Shown here piece by piece: positions 10,026-18,363 of a stretch of DNA of 64,000 nucleotides; position 1 is the stretch's first letter, and each line of letters begins with the position of its first letter. The stretch spans positions 1 to 64,000 of the forward strand of contig JAJFGQ010000084.1 of assembly GCA_021776075.1 (NCBI GenBank). Direction: 5' to 3'. The stretch is from Alphaproteobacteria bacterium (GTDB lineage Bacteria > Pseudomonadota > Alphaproteobacteria > Micavibrionales > Micavibrionaceae). The notes below the pieces were generated by a model. It ran no database searches, was not told the DNA's origin, and saw only the letters and a list, made by a program, of their open reading frames with translations. The translations under genes were made by a program, and so were the position numbers.

Positions 10026-10601
10026 ATGGCCGAAAAAAAGACGAAATCAAAAAAGGGTAAAGTGGCAGAATCAGCCTCACTCCCCCCCATTGAAGATATT
10101 TTAAAGGCGGAACAGGAAAAAATCCGTCTGGCGAGCAATACGCCCGTTGTTATTCATGCCCAGTATATAAAGGATTTATCCTTTGAAAACCCGAATGCAC
10201 CGGGTGTTTTTTCCGATGCGGGAAAGCCTGTCATGGATGCGAATTTTTCCATGGATGCCAAAAAGCTGGACGTCAAAGAGCATGAAAATCTTTATGAAGT
10301 ATCCCTCGGTATTCATGTGGTGGCCAAGCGCGCAGATGTTGTGGCGTTTATTGCTGAAATTGAATACGGCGTTATGGTGTCTTTGGGAGATGTGCCGGAA
10401 GCCCAGCACCATCCCCTGCTTTTGATTGAAATGCCGAAATATGCCTTTCCTTTTGTACGTCAAATTGTTGCTAATCTGACGCAACAAGCGGGTTACATGC
10501 CTCTTTTGTTGTCGCCGGTTAACTTTAAGAATTTTTATATGCAGCAATTCGGAAAAAAGATTCAGGAAGATGCGGTAGCTACAGGTGCGGCAAAAGCCTA
10601 A
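10026..10601 (+). CDS. secB: Protein-export chaperone SecB
   Basis: 191 residues. SecB binds unfolded precursor proteins in the cytoplasm as a tetramer and hands them to SecA. The core (about residues 38-180) matches the family, with QYIKDLSFENPNAP near its start and HPLLLIEMPKYAFPFVRQIV in the second half. A Lys-rich N-terminal tail of about 25 residues and the total length are somewhat longer than in E. coli (155). A good ribosome site (AAGGGAGCGG) precedes the ATG. Its stop overlaps the stop of convergent dnaQ by four bases. The large exported proteins in this window are plausible clients (inference). Confidence 0.96.
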   Translation: MAEKKTKSKKGKVAESASLPPIEDILKAEQEKIRLASNTPVVIHAQYIKDLSFENPNAPGVFSDAGKPVMDANFSMDAKKLDVKEHENLYEVSLGIHVVAKRADVVAFIAEIEYGVMVSLGDVPEAQHHPLLLIEMPKYAFPFVRQIVANLTQQAGYMPLLLSPVNFKNFYMQQFGKKIQEDAVATGAAKA

Positions 10602-11287
10602 TCACGCCATATCGGATCTGTTAGTTCTTCCAGCATGCTCGCGTGGGCGGTCAGTTCTTCTTTTTCCGGTTGATGGGGGCGCGGCTCCCTGAAGGTACGG
10701 CTTTGTTCGGCCTGTGCAGATATTAGGGTTGATTGCTTGTTGTTGCTTTCTTCGTTTACCAGACCGAGCCCATGTTGCCGTCCGCCCAGTAATTCCAGAT
10801 AAACTTCGGCCAGAAGTTCGGAGTCCAGAAGGGCGCCGTGTAATTCGCGATCTGAGTTATCAATGCCAAAACGACGGCAGAGTGCGTCCAGATTGGCAGG
10901 GGAACCGGGGAATTTTTGCCGCGTCATAAGCAATGTATCGACGACGTTTGTCATAGAGAGCGCTTTGTGGCCGACGATTTGTAATTCGGCATTTAGGAAC
11001 TTCATGTCAAAGGCAGCATTGTGAATAACCAATGTGGCATCGCCGATAAACTTCAAAAAGCCATCATAGATTTCTGAAAAAACAGGCTTATCTTTCAAAA
11101 AACCATCATTAAGGCCGTGTATGGCAATGGCTTCAGCAGGAACACCCCGTTCCGGGTTGATATACTGATGGTATGTTTTACCTGTTGGCACATGGTTTTC
11201 CAGCTCCAGGCAACCAATTTCAATGAGCCGGTGACCGTCTATCGGGTCCAGACCTGTTGTTTCGGTATCAAGTACGATTTCACGCAT
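10598..11287 (-). CDS. dnaQ: DNA polymerase III epsilon subunit (3'-5' exonuclease)
   Basis: 229 residues, the proofreading subunit of the replicative polymerase. The DEDDh exonuclease motifs are visible: VLDTETTGLD at the N terminus (Exo I), HNAAFDMKFLNAEL around residue 90 (Exo II) and HGALLDSELLAEVYLEL around residue 145 (Exo III with the catalytic His and Asp). The C-terminal tail ends near LEELTDPIWRD. The start codon overlaps the end of the upstream amidotransferase by eight bases, so it is probably co-transcribed with coaE and aroE, the usual alphaproteobacterial order. Confidence 0.95.
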   Translation of the reverse strand: MREIVLDTETTGLDPIDGHRLIEIGCLELENHVPTGKTYHQYINPERGVPAEAIAIHGLNDGFLKDKPVFSEIYDGFLKFIGDATLVIHNAAFDMKFLNAELQIVGHKALSMTNVVDTLLMTRQKFPGSPANLDALCRRFGIDNSDRELHGALLDSELLAEVYLELLGGRQHGLGLVNEESNNKQSTLISAQAEQSRTFREPRPHQPEKEELTAHASMLEELTDPIWRD

Positions 11288-11981
11288 TGCTTTTTATCCA
11301 TTCTGTTAAAAATAGGTCAGTCTGAGACTCTAATATAGCAGCATATTTATGCGTGTCTTGTCTGATTTTTTTAGGATTAATTGTTTTTTCTGCGATAAGG
11401 GCGGCGGCATGAACCAGCCAGTTATCCAGCATGTAGGGCGTAATTTCCGGGTGACTTTGCAGGGCCAGTGTATTTTTTTTATAGGAAAAAGCCTGATTTT
11501 CGTATTGGGCACTGGAGGCCAAAAGGCAGCAATGATGGGGCAGGTCAAATGTATCACCATGCCAATGCAGCATGTTTGTCTGGGAGGCATCCAGATAGCG
11601 CATAGGTGTTTTTAAGCCGGCCTCATTAACGCTTAAGGGAAACCAGCCCCGCTCTTTGCCTTGTTTTCCGGGATAAATATCAGAACCAAGTGCTTTGGCT
11701 ATGAGTTGTGCGCCAAGACATAGACCCAGGGTGGGCCGGTCTTTTTCCAGCCTTTGTTTGAGGATAGAAATTTCCTGCTTTAAAAACGGGTAATCATCAG
11801 CCTGATAAACGCCCATGGGGCCGCCCAGAACAATAAGAATATCCGGCTGATTAGGATCAAAGTCGGAAAAATCTTCATGAAATGTATCAATAATATCGTA
11901 TGTGACATTGCTTCGGTTCAAAGTTTTTTCAAGAGAACCAAGGCTATCGAGAATGGTGTGGCGGAATATGGCGGCTTTCAT
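11280..11981 (-). CDS. Class I glutamine amidotransferase-like protein
   Basis: 233 residues from the start at 11981, chosen because MKAAIFRHTILDSLGSLEK looks like a native N terminus and the ten residues upstream do not. The GATase triad is visible: nucleophile Cys in GLCLGAQLIAKALG and the His-Glu pair in SHPEITPYM. The sequence resembles GuaA-domain-like stand-alone amidotransferases that process gamma-glutamyl compounds; no synthetase domain is attached, so the substrate is unknown. It is inserted between coaE and dnaQ, which are adjacent in many relatives, and overlaps both (38 bases with coaE, 8 with dnaQ). Confidence 0.88.
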   Translation of the reverse strand: MKAAIFRHTILDSLGSLEKTLNRSNVTYDIIDTFHEDFSDFDPNQPDILIVLGGPMGVYQADDYPFLKQEISILKQRLEKDRPTLGLCLGAQLIAKALGSDIYPGKQGKERGWFPLSVNEAGLKTPMRYLDASQTNMLHWHGDTFDLPHHCCLLASSAQYENQAFSYKKNTLALQSHPEITPYMLDNWLVHAAALIAEKTINPKKIRQDTHKYAAILESQTDLFLTEWIKSNA

Positions 11982-12585
11982 TCTTTTGTTCCTGTTTTTC
12001 AAGCGCGGCAATTATTTGTTTCAGGTCATTGCGGGTGTGTTCTTCTCCCTTATCGCTGGGAACAATAAAATCAGACTTTTTGCATTTTTCTTCATCGGGC
12101 ATTTGCCGGGATAACAGGAAGTCAAAATAGTCTTCACTCATGCCGGGACGATTCAGAACGCGTTGTTTTTGTACGGCTGCTGCTGCTGTTACGCAAATCG
12201 TTTGATCGAGTCGTTTTTCCGCGCCGGTTTCAAAGAGAAGGGGGATATCAAGCACAATAACTTTTGCGTTTTTCGTCCTATGGAGATCTATAAATTTTTG
12301 TTGGGCTTGCTGTACCAGAGGGTGAAGAACGGCCTCCAGCGCATCCCATTTTTTAGTGTCCTGCCCCAGACTATCGCGCAATATTTTACGGTCTATGCAT
12401 TTGTTGATGTCATCGTAAGACTCAGGGCACAAAGCGGCAACAGCCTCTATGGCGGCATCATTTTTTCCCAAAAGATCATGAACAGCTTCGTCAGCACAAT
12501 GTACGGGGATGTCCATCGCCCGCAGCATATTGGCTGCTGTTGTTTTCCCCATGCCTATTGAACCTGTCAATCCTGCAATAATCAC
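11944..12585 (-). CDS. coaE: Dephospho-CoA kinase
   Basis: 213 residues; catalyses the last step of coenzyme A synthesis, ATP-dependent phosphorylation of the ribose 3'-OH of dephospho-CoA. The P-loop is GSIGMGKT at residues 8-15, followed by the CADEAVHDLL segment (about residues 30-40) and DIPLLFETGAEKRLD (about 105-120), all family hallmarks. Overlaps aroE by four bases upstream and the amidotransferase gene downstream, so it belongs to the ppsR-maf-aroE-coaE-dnaQ unit. Confidence 0.95.
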   Translation of the reverse strand: MIIAGLTGSIGMGKTTAANMLRAMDIPVHCADEAVHDLLGKNDAAIEAVAALCPESYDDINKCIDRKILRDSLGQDTKKWDALEAVLHPLVQQAQQKFIDLHRTKNAKVIVLDIPLLFETGAEKRLDQTICVTAAAAVQKQRVLNRPGMSEDYFDFLLSRQMPDEEKCKKSDFIVPSDKGEEHTRNDLKQIIAALEKQEQKNESRHIPPHHSR

Positions 12586-13421
12586 TGTAAGTGTTCCCGA
12601 ATTTTTTTCTGCAATTCTTCTGTTATTTCCGGCTTAAGACCAAACCAAGCTTCAAAAGCCGGGCGTGCCTGATGAAGTAACATACCGATGCCGGTTACAA
12701 TATTATTACCGCGTGTTGTGGCTTTCCGCAATAAATCTGTTTCGTGCGGTGCGTACACAATGTCATACACAGTGGATGTTTTTGGCAAATACTGTAAATT
12801 TAAATCCAGATTTGGCTGTCCTGCCATTCCCAATGATGTTGTGTTTACCAGCAAATTTGCGTTTTTTGCCGCTTCCTCTCTTTCTTCCCAGTTTACGATG
12901 TCTAATGTAAAATCTTGCGCAAGCTCTTCCGCTTTTCCCCGTGTCCGGTTGGCAATACGAATTGCCGGGACGCCTTCTTTCTGTAGCGCATAAATGACCG
13001 CGCGTGCAGCACCGCCTGCGCCCAAAACAAGTGCGGGGCCGGCTGTGAGGTCAAAGTCAGGGTTTGTTTCTTTGATGTTTTGGACGAAACCGAAAGCATC
13101 CGTATTTTTGCCGTGAAGCCGGCCATCTTCTTTAACCACGACGGTGTTGACAGCCCCGATAGTCCGGGCTGTTTCATCAAGGGTGTCGCATAATGCTATG
13201 ATGTCCTGTTTGTAGGGGAGGGTAACGTTGAACCCGGCATAGTTTTGCTCTACCAGATGCAAAACGGCGCTTTTCAGTTTTTCCGGCAGGATTTCATGGA
13301 TTGTGTAGCGGCCTCGTAAGCCGTAATAATGAATCCATTCATTATGAATGAGAGGCGAAAGGGAGTGTTCGACGGGATAACCAATAAGTCCGGCGCGTAT
13401 CGTATCGGTATTGTCTGTCAT
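12582..13421 (-). CDS. aroE: Shikimate dehydrogenase (NADP+)
   Basis: 279 residues from the ATG at 13421, which overlaps the maf stop as ATGA. It reduces 3-dehydroshikimate to shikimate in aromatic amino acid synthesis. The substrate site is seen in GYPVEHSLSPLIHNEW and in GFNVTLPYK (catalytic Lys), the catalytic Asp in GKNTDAFGF, and the NADP-binding glycine loop in LGAGGAARAVIYAL. The NTTSLGM motif follows. Length matches bacterial AroE (about 270-290). A start three codons upstream is possible but less natural. Confidence 0.96.
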   Translation of the reverse strand: MTDNTDTIRAGLIGYPVEHSLSPLIHNEWIHYYGLRGRYTIHEILPEKLKSAVLHLVEQNYAGFNVTLPYKQDIIALCDTLDETARTIGAVNTVVVKEDGRLHGKNTDAFGFVQNIKETNPDFDLTAGPALVLGAGGAARAVIYALQKEGVPAIRIANRTRGKAEELAQDFTLDIVNWEEREEAAKNANLLVNTTSLGMAGQPNLDLNLQYLPKTSTVYDIVYAPHETDLLRKATTRGNNIVTGIGMLLHQARPAFEAWFGLKPEITEELQKKIREHLQ

Positions 13422-14005
13422 GGCCCGCACCCCTGTTCTCGCAGGAAGCTTAAAAGCGGCAACAGAGGCATGCCGCGTACGGTGAAATGATCGCCCTCTA
13501 CATTATCAAACAGCCATGCGCCGATTCCCTCCAGTTTATAACATCCAACGCAGGATGTGAGGGCTTCTTCTTCTTTTTCGATATAATGCTCCAGAAAATC
13601 ATCGCCGAAGTTATGCATGGTCAGGTGTGCGCTGTCACAATATTGCCAGAGTGCCTTCCCGTTTTGAACGACGCAAACGGCAGAAATCAGGGTGTGTGTT
13701 TTCCCTCGCAAGGTTTTTAGATGGTGTTGCGCTTCTTCTTTTGTGTCGGCTTTGGAAAAAATTCTCTCTTCAAAGGAAAGCAGTTGATCTGCACCAATCA
13801 CCAAAGCGTCCGGGTTTTGTGCAGAGACAAATAATGCTTTTTCTTGTGCTAAGGCGGCGGCAAGCTTATCCGGTGCGCTGTCCGAAAATTTATTTTCGAA
13901 ATCCCGTTCGTTGAGAGAGGCCGGAATAACGTCAAAAACCAGTCCGGCATTTTTCAGCATATCCCTGCGGGCTTCACTCTGTGATGCCAGAATGAGAGGT
14001 TTCAC
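13418..14005 (-). CDS. maf: Maf-like nucleoside triphosphate pyrophosphatase
   Basis: 195 residues. The N-terminal signature LILASQSEARRDMLKNAG is the S-x-x-R-R-x-x-L motif of the Maf family, and GADQLL further on carries the conserved Asp. Maf proteins hydrolyse modified or canonical nucleoside triphosphates (for example dTTP, UTP or methylated forms) to monophosphates and can affect septation. Which subgroup this is cannot be told by eye. It overlaps ppsR upstream and aroE downstream by four bases each. Confidence 0.93.
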   Translation of the reverse strand: MKPLILASQSEARRDMLKNAGLVFDVIPASLNERDFENKFSDSAPDKLAAALAQEKALFVSAQNPDALVIGADQLLSFEERIFSKADTKEEAQHHLKTLRGKTHTLISAVCVVQNGKALWQYCDSAHLTMHNFGDDFLEHYIEKEEEALTSCVGCYKLEGIGAWLFDNVEGDHFTVRGMPLLPLLSFLREQGCGP

Positions 14006-14874
14006 AGGGCTAGGTCCTGTTGATCGGCATGAGTGCGGCGGTGTTGTAGCAAAAGCTGTATTTCAGCAGATGTTTCCTCGATAGAACGACGGGTGACGTC
14101 AATAACAGGCCATCCCTGTTTTGTAAAAAATCGACGCGCTTCTTTTATTTCCTCCTGTATTTGTTCCGGGTCGAGATATGTGTTTTCGCTGTGTCGGTGG
14201 TCTTTATTTTCTTCCGTTTTCAGGCGGTTGCGGCGGATATGGATCAGGCGGTCCGGCGATTCTGTCAGTCCTACAAAAAGCGGCCCCTTCCCTTTTATCT
14301 GTAGGAGCTTCTCCGGAAAGGGCAGGTTAGGTACATAAGGTATGTTGGCCGCCTTAATACCGCGCCGTGCCAGAAAAATACAGGTCGGAGTTTTAGAGGT
14401 GCGGGATACGCCGATCAGGATAACATCGGCATCTTCTATACCATCCAGATTTTGGCCGTCATCGTAGGACAGAGCAAAATCAATGGCATCGACCCGGTGG
14501 AAATAGGCATCATCCAGCGCATGTTGCAGTCCCGGTATTCCTTTGCTGGGCAGGCCCAGATAGGCCGATAGGCCCTTTATAAGGGGGTCCAGAACCGGCA
14601 TGCAGGGTACTTTAAGTTCCTCACATTTTTTTTGGAGGTTTTTGCGCAAAGTTCTATCAACCAGTGTAAACAGGACCGGGCCGGGATAGTCGGCTATATC
14701 CTCTATCACGCGATCAAGTTGTTTTTCCGTGCGGACCAGAGGCCAGAATCGCTCAACCGGGTCAATATGATCAAATTGCGCGAGGCAGGCTTTGGCTAGC
14801 CCCTGTAAGGTTGTTCCTGTCGCATCGGAAATAAGGTGAAGGTAGAAATGTTTAGGGTCAGTCAAATTTAACAT
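14002..14874 (-). CDS. ppsR: Pyruvate phosphate dikinase / PEP synthase regulatory kinase-phosphorylase (DUF299)
   Basis: 290 residues from the ATG at 14874; 15 residues further upstream are open but lie inside lemA and look non-native. The N terminus LHLISDATGTTLQGLAKACLAQF and the nucleotide-binding stretch GVSRTSKTPTCIFLA are diagnostic of the DUF299 family. These bifunctional enzymes inactivate pyruvate phosphate dikinase or PEP synthase by ADP-dependent phosphorylation of a Thr and reactivate it by phosphorolysis, switching between glycolysis and gluconeogenesis. Overlaps lemA by 17 bases and maf by four. Confidence 0.93.
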   Translation of the reverse strand: MLNLTDPKHFYLHLISDATGTTLQGLAKACLAQFDHIDPVERFWPLVRTEKQLDRVIEDIADYPGPVLFTLVDRTLRKNLQKKCEELKVPCMPVLDPLIKGLSAYLGLPSKGIPGLQHALDDAYFHRVDAIDFALSYDDGQNLDGIEDADVILIGVSRTSKTPTCIFLARRGIKAANIPYVPNLPFPEKLLQIKGKGPLFVGLTESPDRLIHIRRNRLKTEENKDHRHSENTYLDPEQIQEEIKEARRFFTKQGWPVIDVTRRSIEETSAEIQLLLQHRRTHADQQDLAL

Positions 14875-15421
14875 CCGGGGCTTTGCGGATGGCATCTTCC
14901 AGTCCATCTTCCAGTTCAAAAAAGGCTTCCGTATGAAAGCCGAATGTTTTGGCGATCATGTTGGCCGGGAATTGCTGAACAGCGGTGTTCAGTTCGTTTG
15001 TGGCGCTGTTGAAGAAACGGCGGGCGGCGGCTATTTTATTTTCGATATCGGACAATTCGGCCATAAGCTGCCGAAAATTTTGGTCAGCCTGTAAGTCCGG
15101 ATAATCTTCTGCAACGGCTAACAGGCCCATCAGAGCGCCACCCAGAAGGCCCTCGGCTTTAACGCGCCCCTCTCCCGCGCCCTCTTCTTTTCCGACTTGC
15201 GCGCGCGCATCTGTTACATTTTGAAAGACGTTTTTTTCATGACTGGCGTAACCTTTTACGGATTCAATGAGCTGTGGCACAAGATTATAGCGTTGTTTGA
15301 GCTGTACATCGATGTCGGAAAAGGCGTTATGGCGCGTCTGGCGTAAGGCAACCAGACGGTTGTACAATATGATTGCCAACACGACGGGAATAGCAATGAG
15401 TATAAGAAGCCAGCTCTCCAT
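14858..15421 (-). CDS. lemA: LemA family protein
   Basis: 187 residues. One N-terminal membrane helix (about residues 5-22) is followed by a helical cytoplasmic or periplasmic domain with the signature YNRLVALRQTRHNAFSDIDV and QLKQRYNLVPQLIESVKGYA. LemA proteins are widespread membrane proteins of unsettled function, often encoded with TPM-domain or HtpX genes; neither is adjacent here. Its stop codon overlaps the start of ppsR, so the two are likely transcribed together, with lemA first in the housekeeping unit that runs down to dnaQ. Confidence 0.92.
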   Translation of the reverse strand: MESWLLILIAIPVVLAIILYNRLVALRQTRHNAFSDIDVQLKQRYNLVPQLIESVKGYASHEKNVFQNVTDARAQVGKEEGAGEGRVKAEGLLGGALMGLLAVAEDYPDLQADQNFRQLMAELSDIENKIAAARRFFNSATNELNTAVQQFPANMIAKTFGFHTEAFFELEDGLEDAIRKAPDVKFD

Positions 15422-15497
15422 AATAAAATTCTCCCAGTCTACTTGGAAATGATAATTCTGAATGACAGTGTAACAGATTTTTTTCAGGAATCACGCT

Positions 15498-16232
15498 CTA
15501 AAGCGCTTCTTCAATGAGCTGTATTTGCTGTTCAATATCAATCGGGCAAAAAGACATGACTTCAAGATCACGGTCTTCATAGGCGTTTTGATCGGGATGT
15601 TTTTTAATCCAGTTTTCTGCGGTTTTGTCACGTTCAAACAGTAAAGTTTCAATTTGAGGACGAAACAGGCGAATCATGCTGCTTACCCATAAATTGACAG
15701 GCCAGCTTGGCCAAGCGTGGTCTATTTCAAATAGATCCAGCATGCGAATAACATCCTCAGCCTTATACCATGTTTCACCAGTGACCCAGCGATTGGTCGT
15801 GAAGAGGTTAATCGGGCGGCCATATTCGTCCATACCTATACCAACAATGTGACTGAGCATGTCGTTTATACTCTGTTTGGGGTCCATATCTTGAACAGGC
15901 AGGGGGGCCATGTCATCTTTCATGCCTTTTGCGCGCAGAAAAGTATGGAAATGACCGTGCTCGGGGTTGTGAATGTACTCCGGATCATCTGTTTTCGGAT
16001 GGGCATGGAAGTAATATTGCGCGTGACTATGTGTGTCGTGCACGTCTTTTTCCGGTAGATGGTTCCATTCCAGAAATTCATCCGTAAAACGCAGAAGCTC
16101 GCTGACGATATTTTGGTTTGTGTTTCCCAGAACGCGCTGACACTCCAGAATCATATCCCCGGCTTCGCGCATAGACTCAAGCCTTTCGTGTGGTAAATCA
16201 CTGAATTCTGTTTTTTTCTTCTGCGATGCCAT
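15498..16232 (-). CDS. Conserved His-rich protein of unknown function
   Basis: 244 residues from the ATG at 16232; a start seven codons upstream is also possible. No signal peptide or membrane segment is seen. The striking part is residues ~65-105, with many His in segments such as DTHSHAQYYFHAHP and NPEHGHFHTFLR, spaced like a metal site. The C-terminal half is aromatic-rich and ends with a leucine-rich helix. From memory it resembles the DUF6969 family, but I could not verify that. Function unknown; a metal-dependent cytoplasmic enzyme is possible. It stands alone between lemA and the terminator at 16331-16360. Confidence 0.8.
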   Translation of the reverse strand: MASQKKKTEFSDLPHERLESMREAGDMILECQRVLGNTNQNIVSELLRFTDEFLEWNHLPEKDVHDTHSHAQYYFHAHPKTDDPEYIHNPEHGHFHTFLRAKGMKDDMAPLPVQDMDPKQSINDMLSHIVGIGMDEYGRPINLFTTNRWVTGETWYKAEDVIRMLDLFEIDHAWPSWPVNLWVSSMIRLFRPQIETLLFERDKTAENWIKKHPDQNAYEDRDLEVMSFCPIDIEQQIQLIEEAL

Positions 16233-16330
16233 GGTCTGCATTTTATACCTCATTTGATCCTGAAAATGGAAAGAAAACGCACTATAGCTTCATAATGGTC
16301 CGTATTCATTATGACTTTTTGCCGCATGAA

Positions 16331-16360
16331 AAAAGGCGCGGGTTTTAAACCGCGCCTTTT
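16331..16360 (-). terminator. Terminator after the Pro-Cys repeat gene
   Basis: A perfect 11-bp inverted repeat (16331-16341 with 16350-16360, core GGCGCGG) with an 8-base loop lies 19 bases beyond the stop of the Pro-Cys repeat gene; a further run of A on the plus strand (16328-16334) gives the U-tract for minus-strand transcripts. Confidence 0.85.
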
Positions 16361-16379
16361 GACTGAGATTACGAGTTCT

Positions 16380-16907
16380 TTAGTGTGGGCGTCCCCATTT
16401 TTTCTTTTCATGAGGGGCGCAAGGATTGCAAGGATGAGCTGCTTCACAAGGTGCGCATGGATTATGCCCTGCACAGGGGTTTGCCGCGCCACAAGGTTCA
16501 CAGGGGTTAACTGCTGCACAGGGGTTATGTGCTGCACAAGGGTTCGCCGCACCGCAAGGATGGGCCGCTGCGCATGGATTATGGCCCGCACAGGGGTTTG
16601 CCACACCACAAGGAGAGCAAGGATGAGCTGCTGCGCATGGATTATGTGCTGCACAAGGGTTCGCCGCACCGCAAGGGCTCATCGCGCCACAAGGATTACA
16701 AGGGTGACAGGGATTGTGTCCCGCACAGGGATGGGCATGTTTTGCCATGCAGGGGTGTTTTCCCGCGCAGGGGTTATGTGCTCCACAGGGCGCTGCCAAT
16801 GCGGCACCGGCGGATAGTCCTGCGGCTGTAACCATGCCTAAAATAGCTGATCTTTTAGCGGTACGGACTGTGTCTTTTCCTTTACGGACAAGGATATTGC
16901 TCTTCAT
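16380..16907 (-). CDS. Exported low-complexity Pro-Cys repeat protein
   Basis: 175 residues. An N-terminal basic and hydrophobic segment (about 1-39, ending ALA) looks like a signal peptide. The mature part holds 24 Cys, every one preceded by Pro, mostly in hexapeptides such as AAHNPC, AGHNPC, AAAHPC and GAANPC, with a few tripeptide insertions. His is frequent and the C-terminal tail is basic (KKKWGRPH). There is no other obvious fold. The composition suggests a periplasmic or surface thiol-rich protein that could bind soft metals such as copper or cross-link by disulfides (inference). Proteins of similar composition exist but I do not recognise a defined family. It has its own terminator and upstream region and seems monocistronic. 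Confidence 0.8.
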   Translation of the reverse strand: MKSNILVRKGKDTVRTAKRSAILGMVTAAGLSAGAALAAPCGAHNPCAGKHPCMAKHAHPCAGHNPCHPCNPCGAMSPCGAANPCAAHNPCAAAHPCSPCGVANPCAGHNPCAAAHPCGAANPCAAHNPCAAVNPCEPCGAANPCAGHNPCAPCEAAHPCNPCAPHEKKKWGRPH

Positions 16908-17099
16908 TATGTCGGTCTCCTCAATAATCTTATAAAATTCAAAAAAAGGCGATTTCCCAATTTTTAAGGAAACGCGCTTTATTTACCAGAGAATGAATAT
17001 ACATTTTTTTGTATGGCTGGCTAGAGAATCTTTTGTCAGGAAAGATGTTGGGTTACTATCAATACGCAAGAATGTAAAAATTTTGGAGACCATTTACTT
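16908..17099. other. Divergent intergenic region between Pro-Cys repeat gene and FIST gene
   Basis: About 190 A+T-rich bases separating two divergent genes, so it must hold both promoters. AGGAGACC on the minus strand (near 16915-16922) is a good ribosome site for the Pro-Cys repeat gene, and TTTTGGAGACC on the plus strand (near 17080-17092) serves the FIST gene. I cannot name convincing -35/-10 pairs or an operator. Confidence 0.5.
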
Positions 17100-18347
17100 A
17101 TGAGCCTTTTTACTTCGGACCGTTTTGCCAGTGCTTCTGCATCGGGTACAGATTGGCGTGACACGGCTCGGCAGGTTTTGGAGAAGCTGGAAAGTGTATC
17201 AACAGAAGGCGCCCGCTTTAATCTTGGTTTCATTTATATAACCGATAATCTGGTGGCGGATGCGGGCAGCATTCTGACTCTTTTTCGGTCTGTGATGCAA
17301 ATTGAACATTGGGTCGGTTCTGTTGCCCTTGGTCTTTGTGCGACAGACAGGGAATATGTTGATGAGCCGGCTATTGTTGTCATGGTGGGCTGCTTTGACC
17401 CCGATGATTTTTGCGTTTTCCCCCCCGTTGATCTTGATATAGATCCCGCGGCACGAATTTTGGCGCCATGGCTTGATAAAATAGACCCGATGCTGGCGAT
17501 TGTGCATGGCGATTCTACGTCTGCTACTGATCCGGCCAGAACTCTACAGGAGCTGGCGCAATTGACCGGCGGGTTTATAACAGGGGGTCTTTCATCTTCG
17601 CGGACGGACGATGTCCAGTTTGCTGATAATCTGGTGCAGGGTGGTGTTTCCGGTGTTCTTTTTTCTCAGGACGTTAAGGTTTTTACGGCTTTAACACAGG
17701 GTTGTACGCCTGTTGGGTCATTGCACACTATTACACGCTGCGAAGATAATGTGGTTATGGAACTGGACGGCCAGCGGGCTTTTGATGTTTTTACGGCGGA
17801 TTTAAAAGCAATGGCAGCGGAGAAAACAGGAAAGGTGCCTGATGAAATTAGCTTGAGGCATGAAATAGAAGCGGCTCTGCCGTTTGATGAAGGCGATGGG
17901 GTTTTCGGGCCGGACGATATTTTTGAAGGTGAAGTCCATGTTGCTTTTCCTGATTTTGGCACAGATCAGGGAAATTATACGGTACGCAATGCTCTTGGTG
18001 TTGATTCGGATAAAGGTTGGATTGCTGTAGCAAAAGAGGTGTATAACGGTGATCATATGATGTTTGTACGCCGTGATGATGAAACGGTGCGTGCCAGCCT
18101 TTCCCGTATGTTGTTGGACCTAAGGGAGCGCGTGCAAAAAGAAACGGGCACGTTTGCCCCCCGGGGTGCTGTTTATATTTCCTGTGTGGCTAGGACGTTT
18201 TCTGATTTTGGAAATGGCCCCGGTGGTGAGATGGCTTTGGTACGTGAGATTATAGGTGACGTTCCCCTTGCGGGGTTCTACGCTAATGGTGAAATTTCGA
18301 ATCATCGGTTGTATGGTTATACTGGTGTCCTTATATTATTTGTTTGA
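17100..18347 (+). CDS. FIST domain signal-transduction protein
   Basis: 415 residues, soluble. The N-terminal half contains the FIST N fold (GSVALGLCATDREYVDEPAIVV region and GGFITGGLSSSR) and the C-terminal half FIST C, ending with the characteristic GFYANGEISNHRLYGYTGVL. FIST domains are proposed small-ligand sensors, possibly of amino acids, and in some bacteria occur with chemotaxis or histidine kinase modules; none is attached here. It lies 16 bases upstream of the Dsb-like gene and might be transcribed with the first secretion block, though a functional link is not shown. Confidence 0.9.
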   Translation: MSLFTSDRFASASASGTDWRDTARQVLEKLESVSTEGARFNLGFIYITDNLVADAGSILTLFRSVMQIEHWVGSVALGLCATDREYVDEPAIVVMVGCFDPDDFCVFPPVDLDIDPAARILAPWLDKIDPMLAIVHGDSTSATDPARTLQELAQLTGGFITGGLSSSRTDDVQFADNLVQGGVSGVLFSQDVKVFTALTQGCTPVGSLHTITRCEDNVVMELDGQRAFDVFTADLKAMAAEKTGKVPDEISLRHEIEAALPFDEGDGVFGPDDIFEGEVHVAFPDFGTDQGNYTVRNALGVDSDKGWIAVAKEVYNGDHMMFVRRDDETVRASLSRMLLDLRERVQKETGTFAPRGAVYISCVARTFSDFGNGPGGEMALVREIIGDVPLAGFYANGEISNHRLYGYTGVLILFV

Positions 18348-18363
18348 ACTGAGAGGTTTGCCG

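Noticed and set aside
16400-16820. Short regularly spaced repeats resembling a CRISPR array
   Set aside because: The period is 18 bases with no unique spacers, and it is explained by the Pro-Cys hexapeptides of a coding frame with a signal peptide.
18256-18363. Longer start for the Dsb-like gene overlapping the FIST gene
   Set aside because: The extension lies inside the conserved FIST C-terminal sequence and would bury the signal peptide; the ATG at 18364 gives a standard leader.
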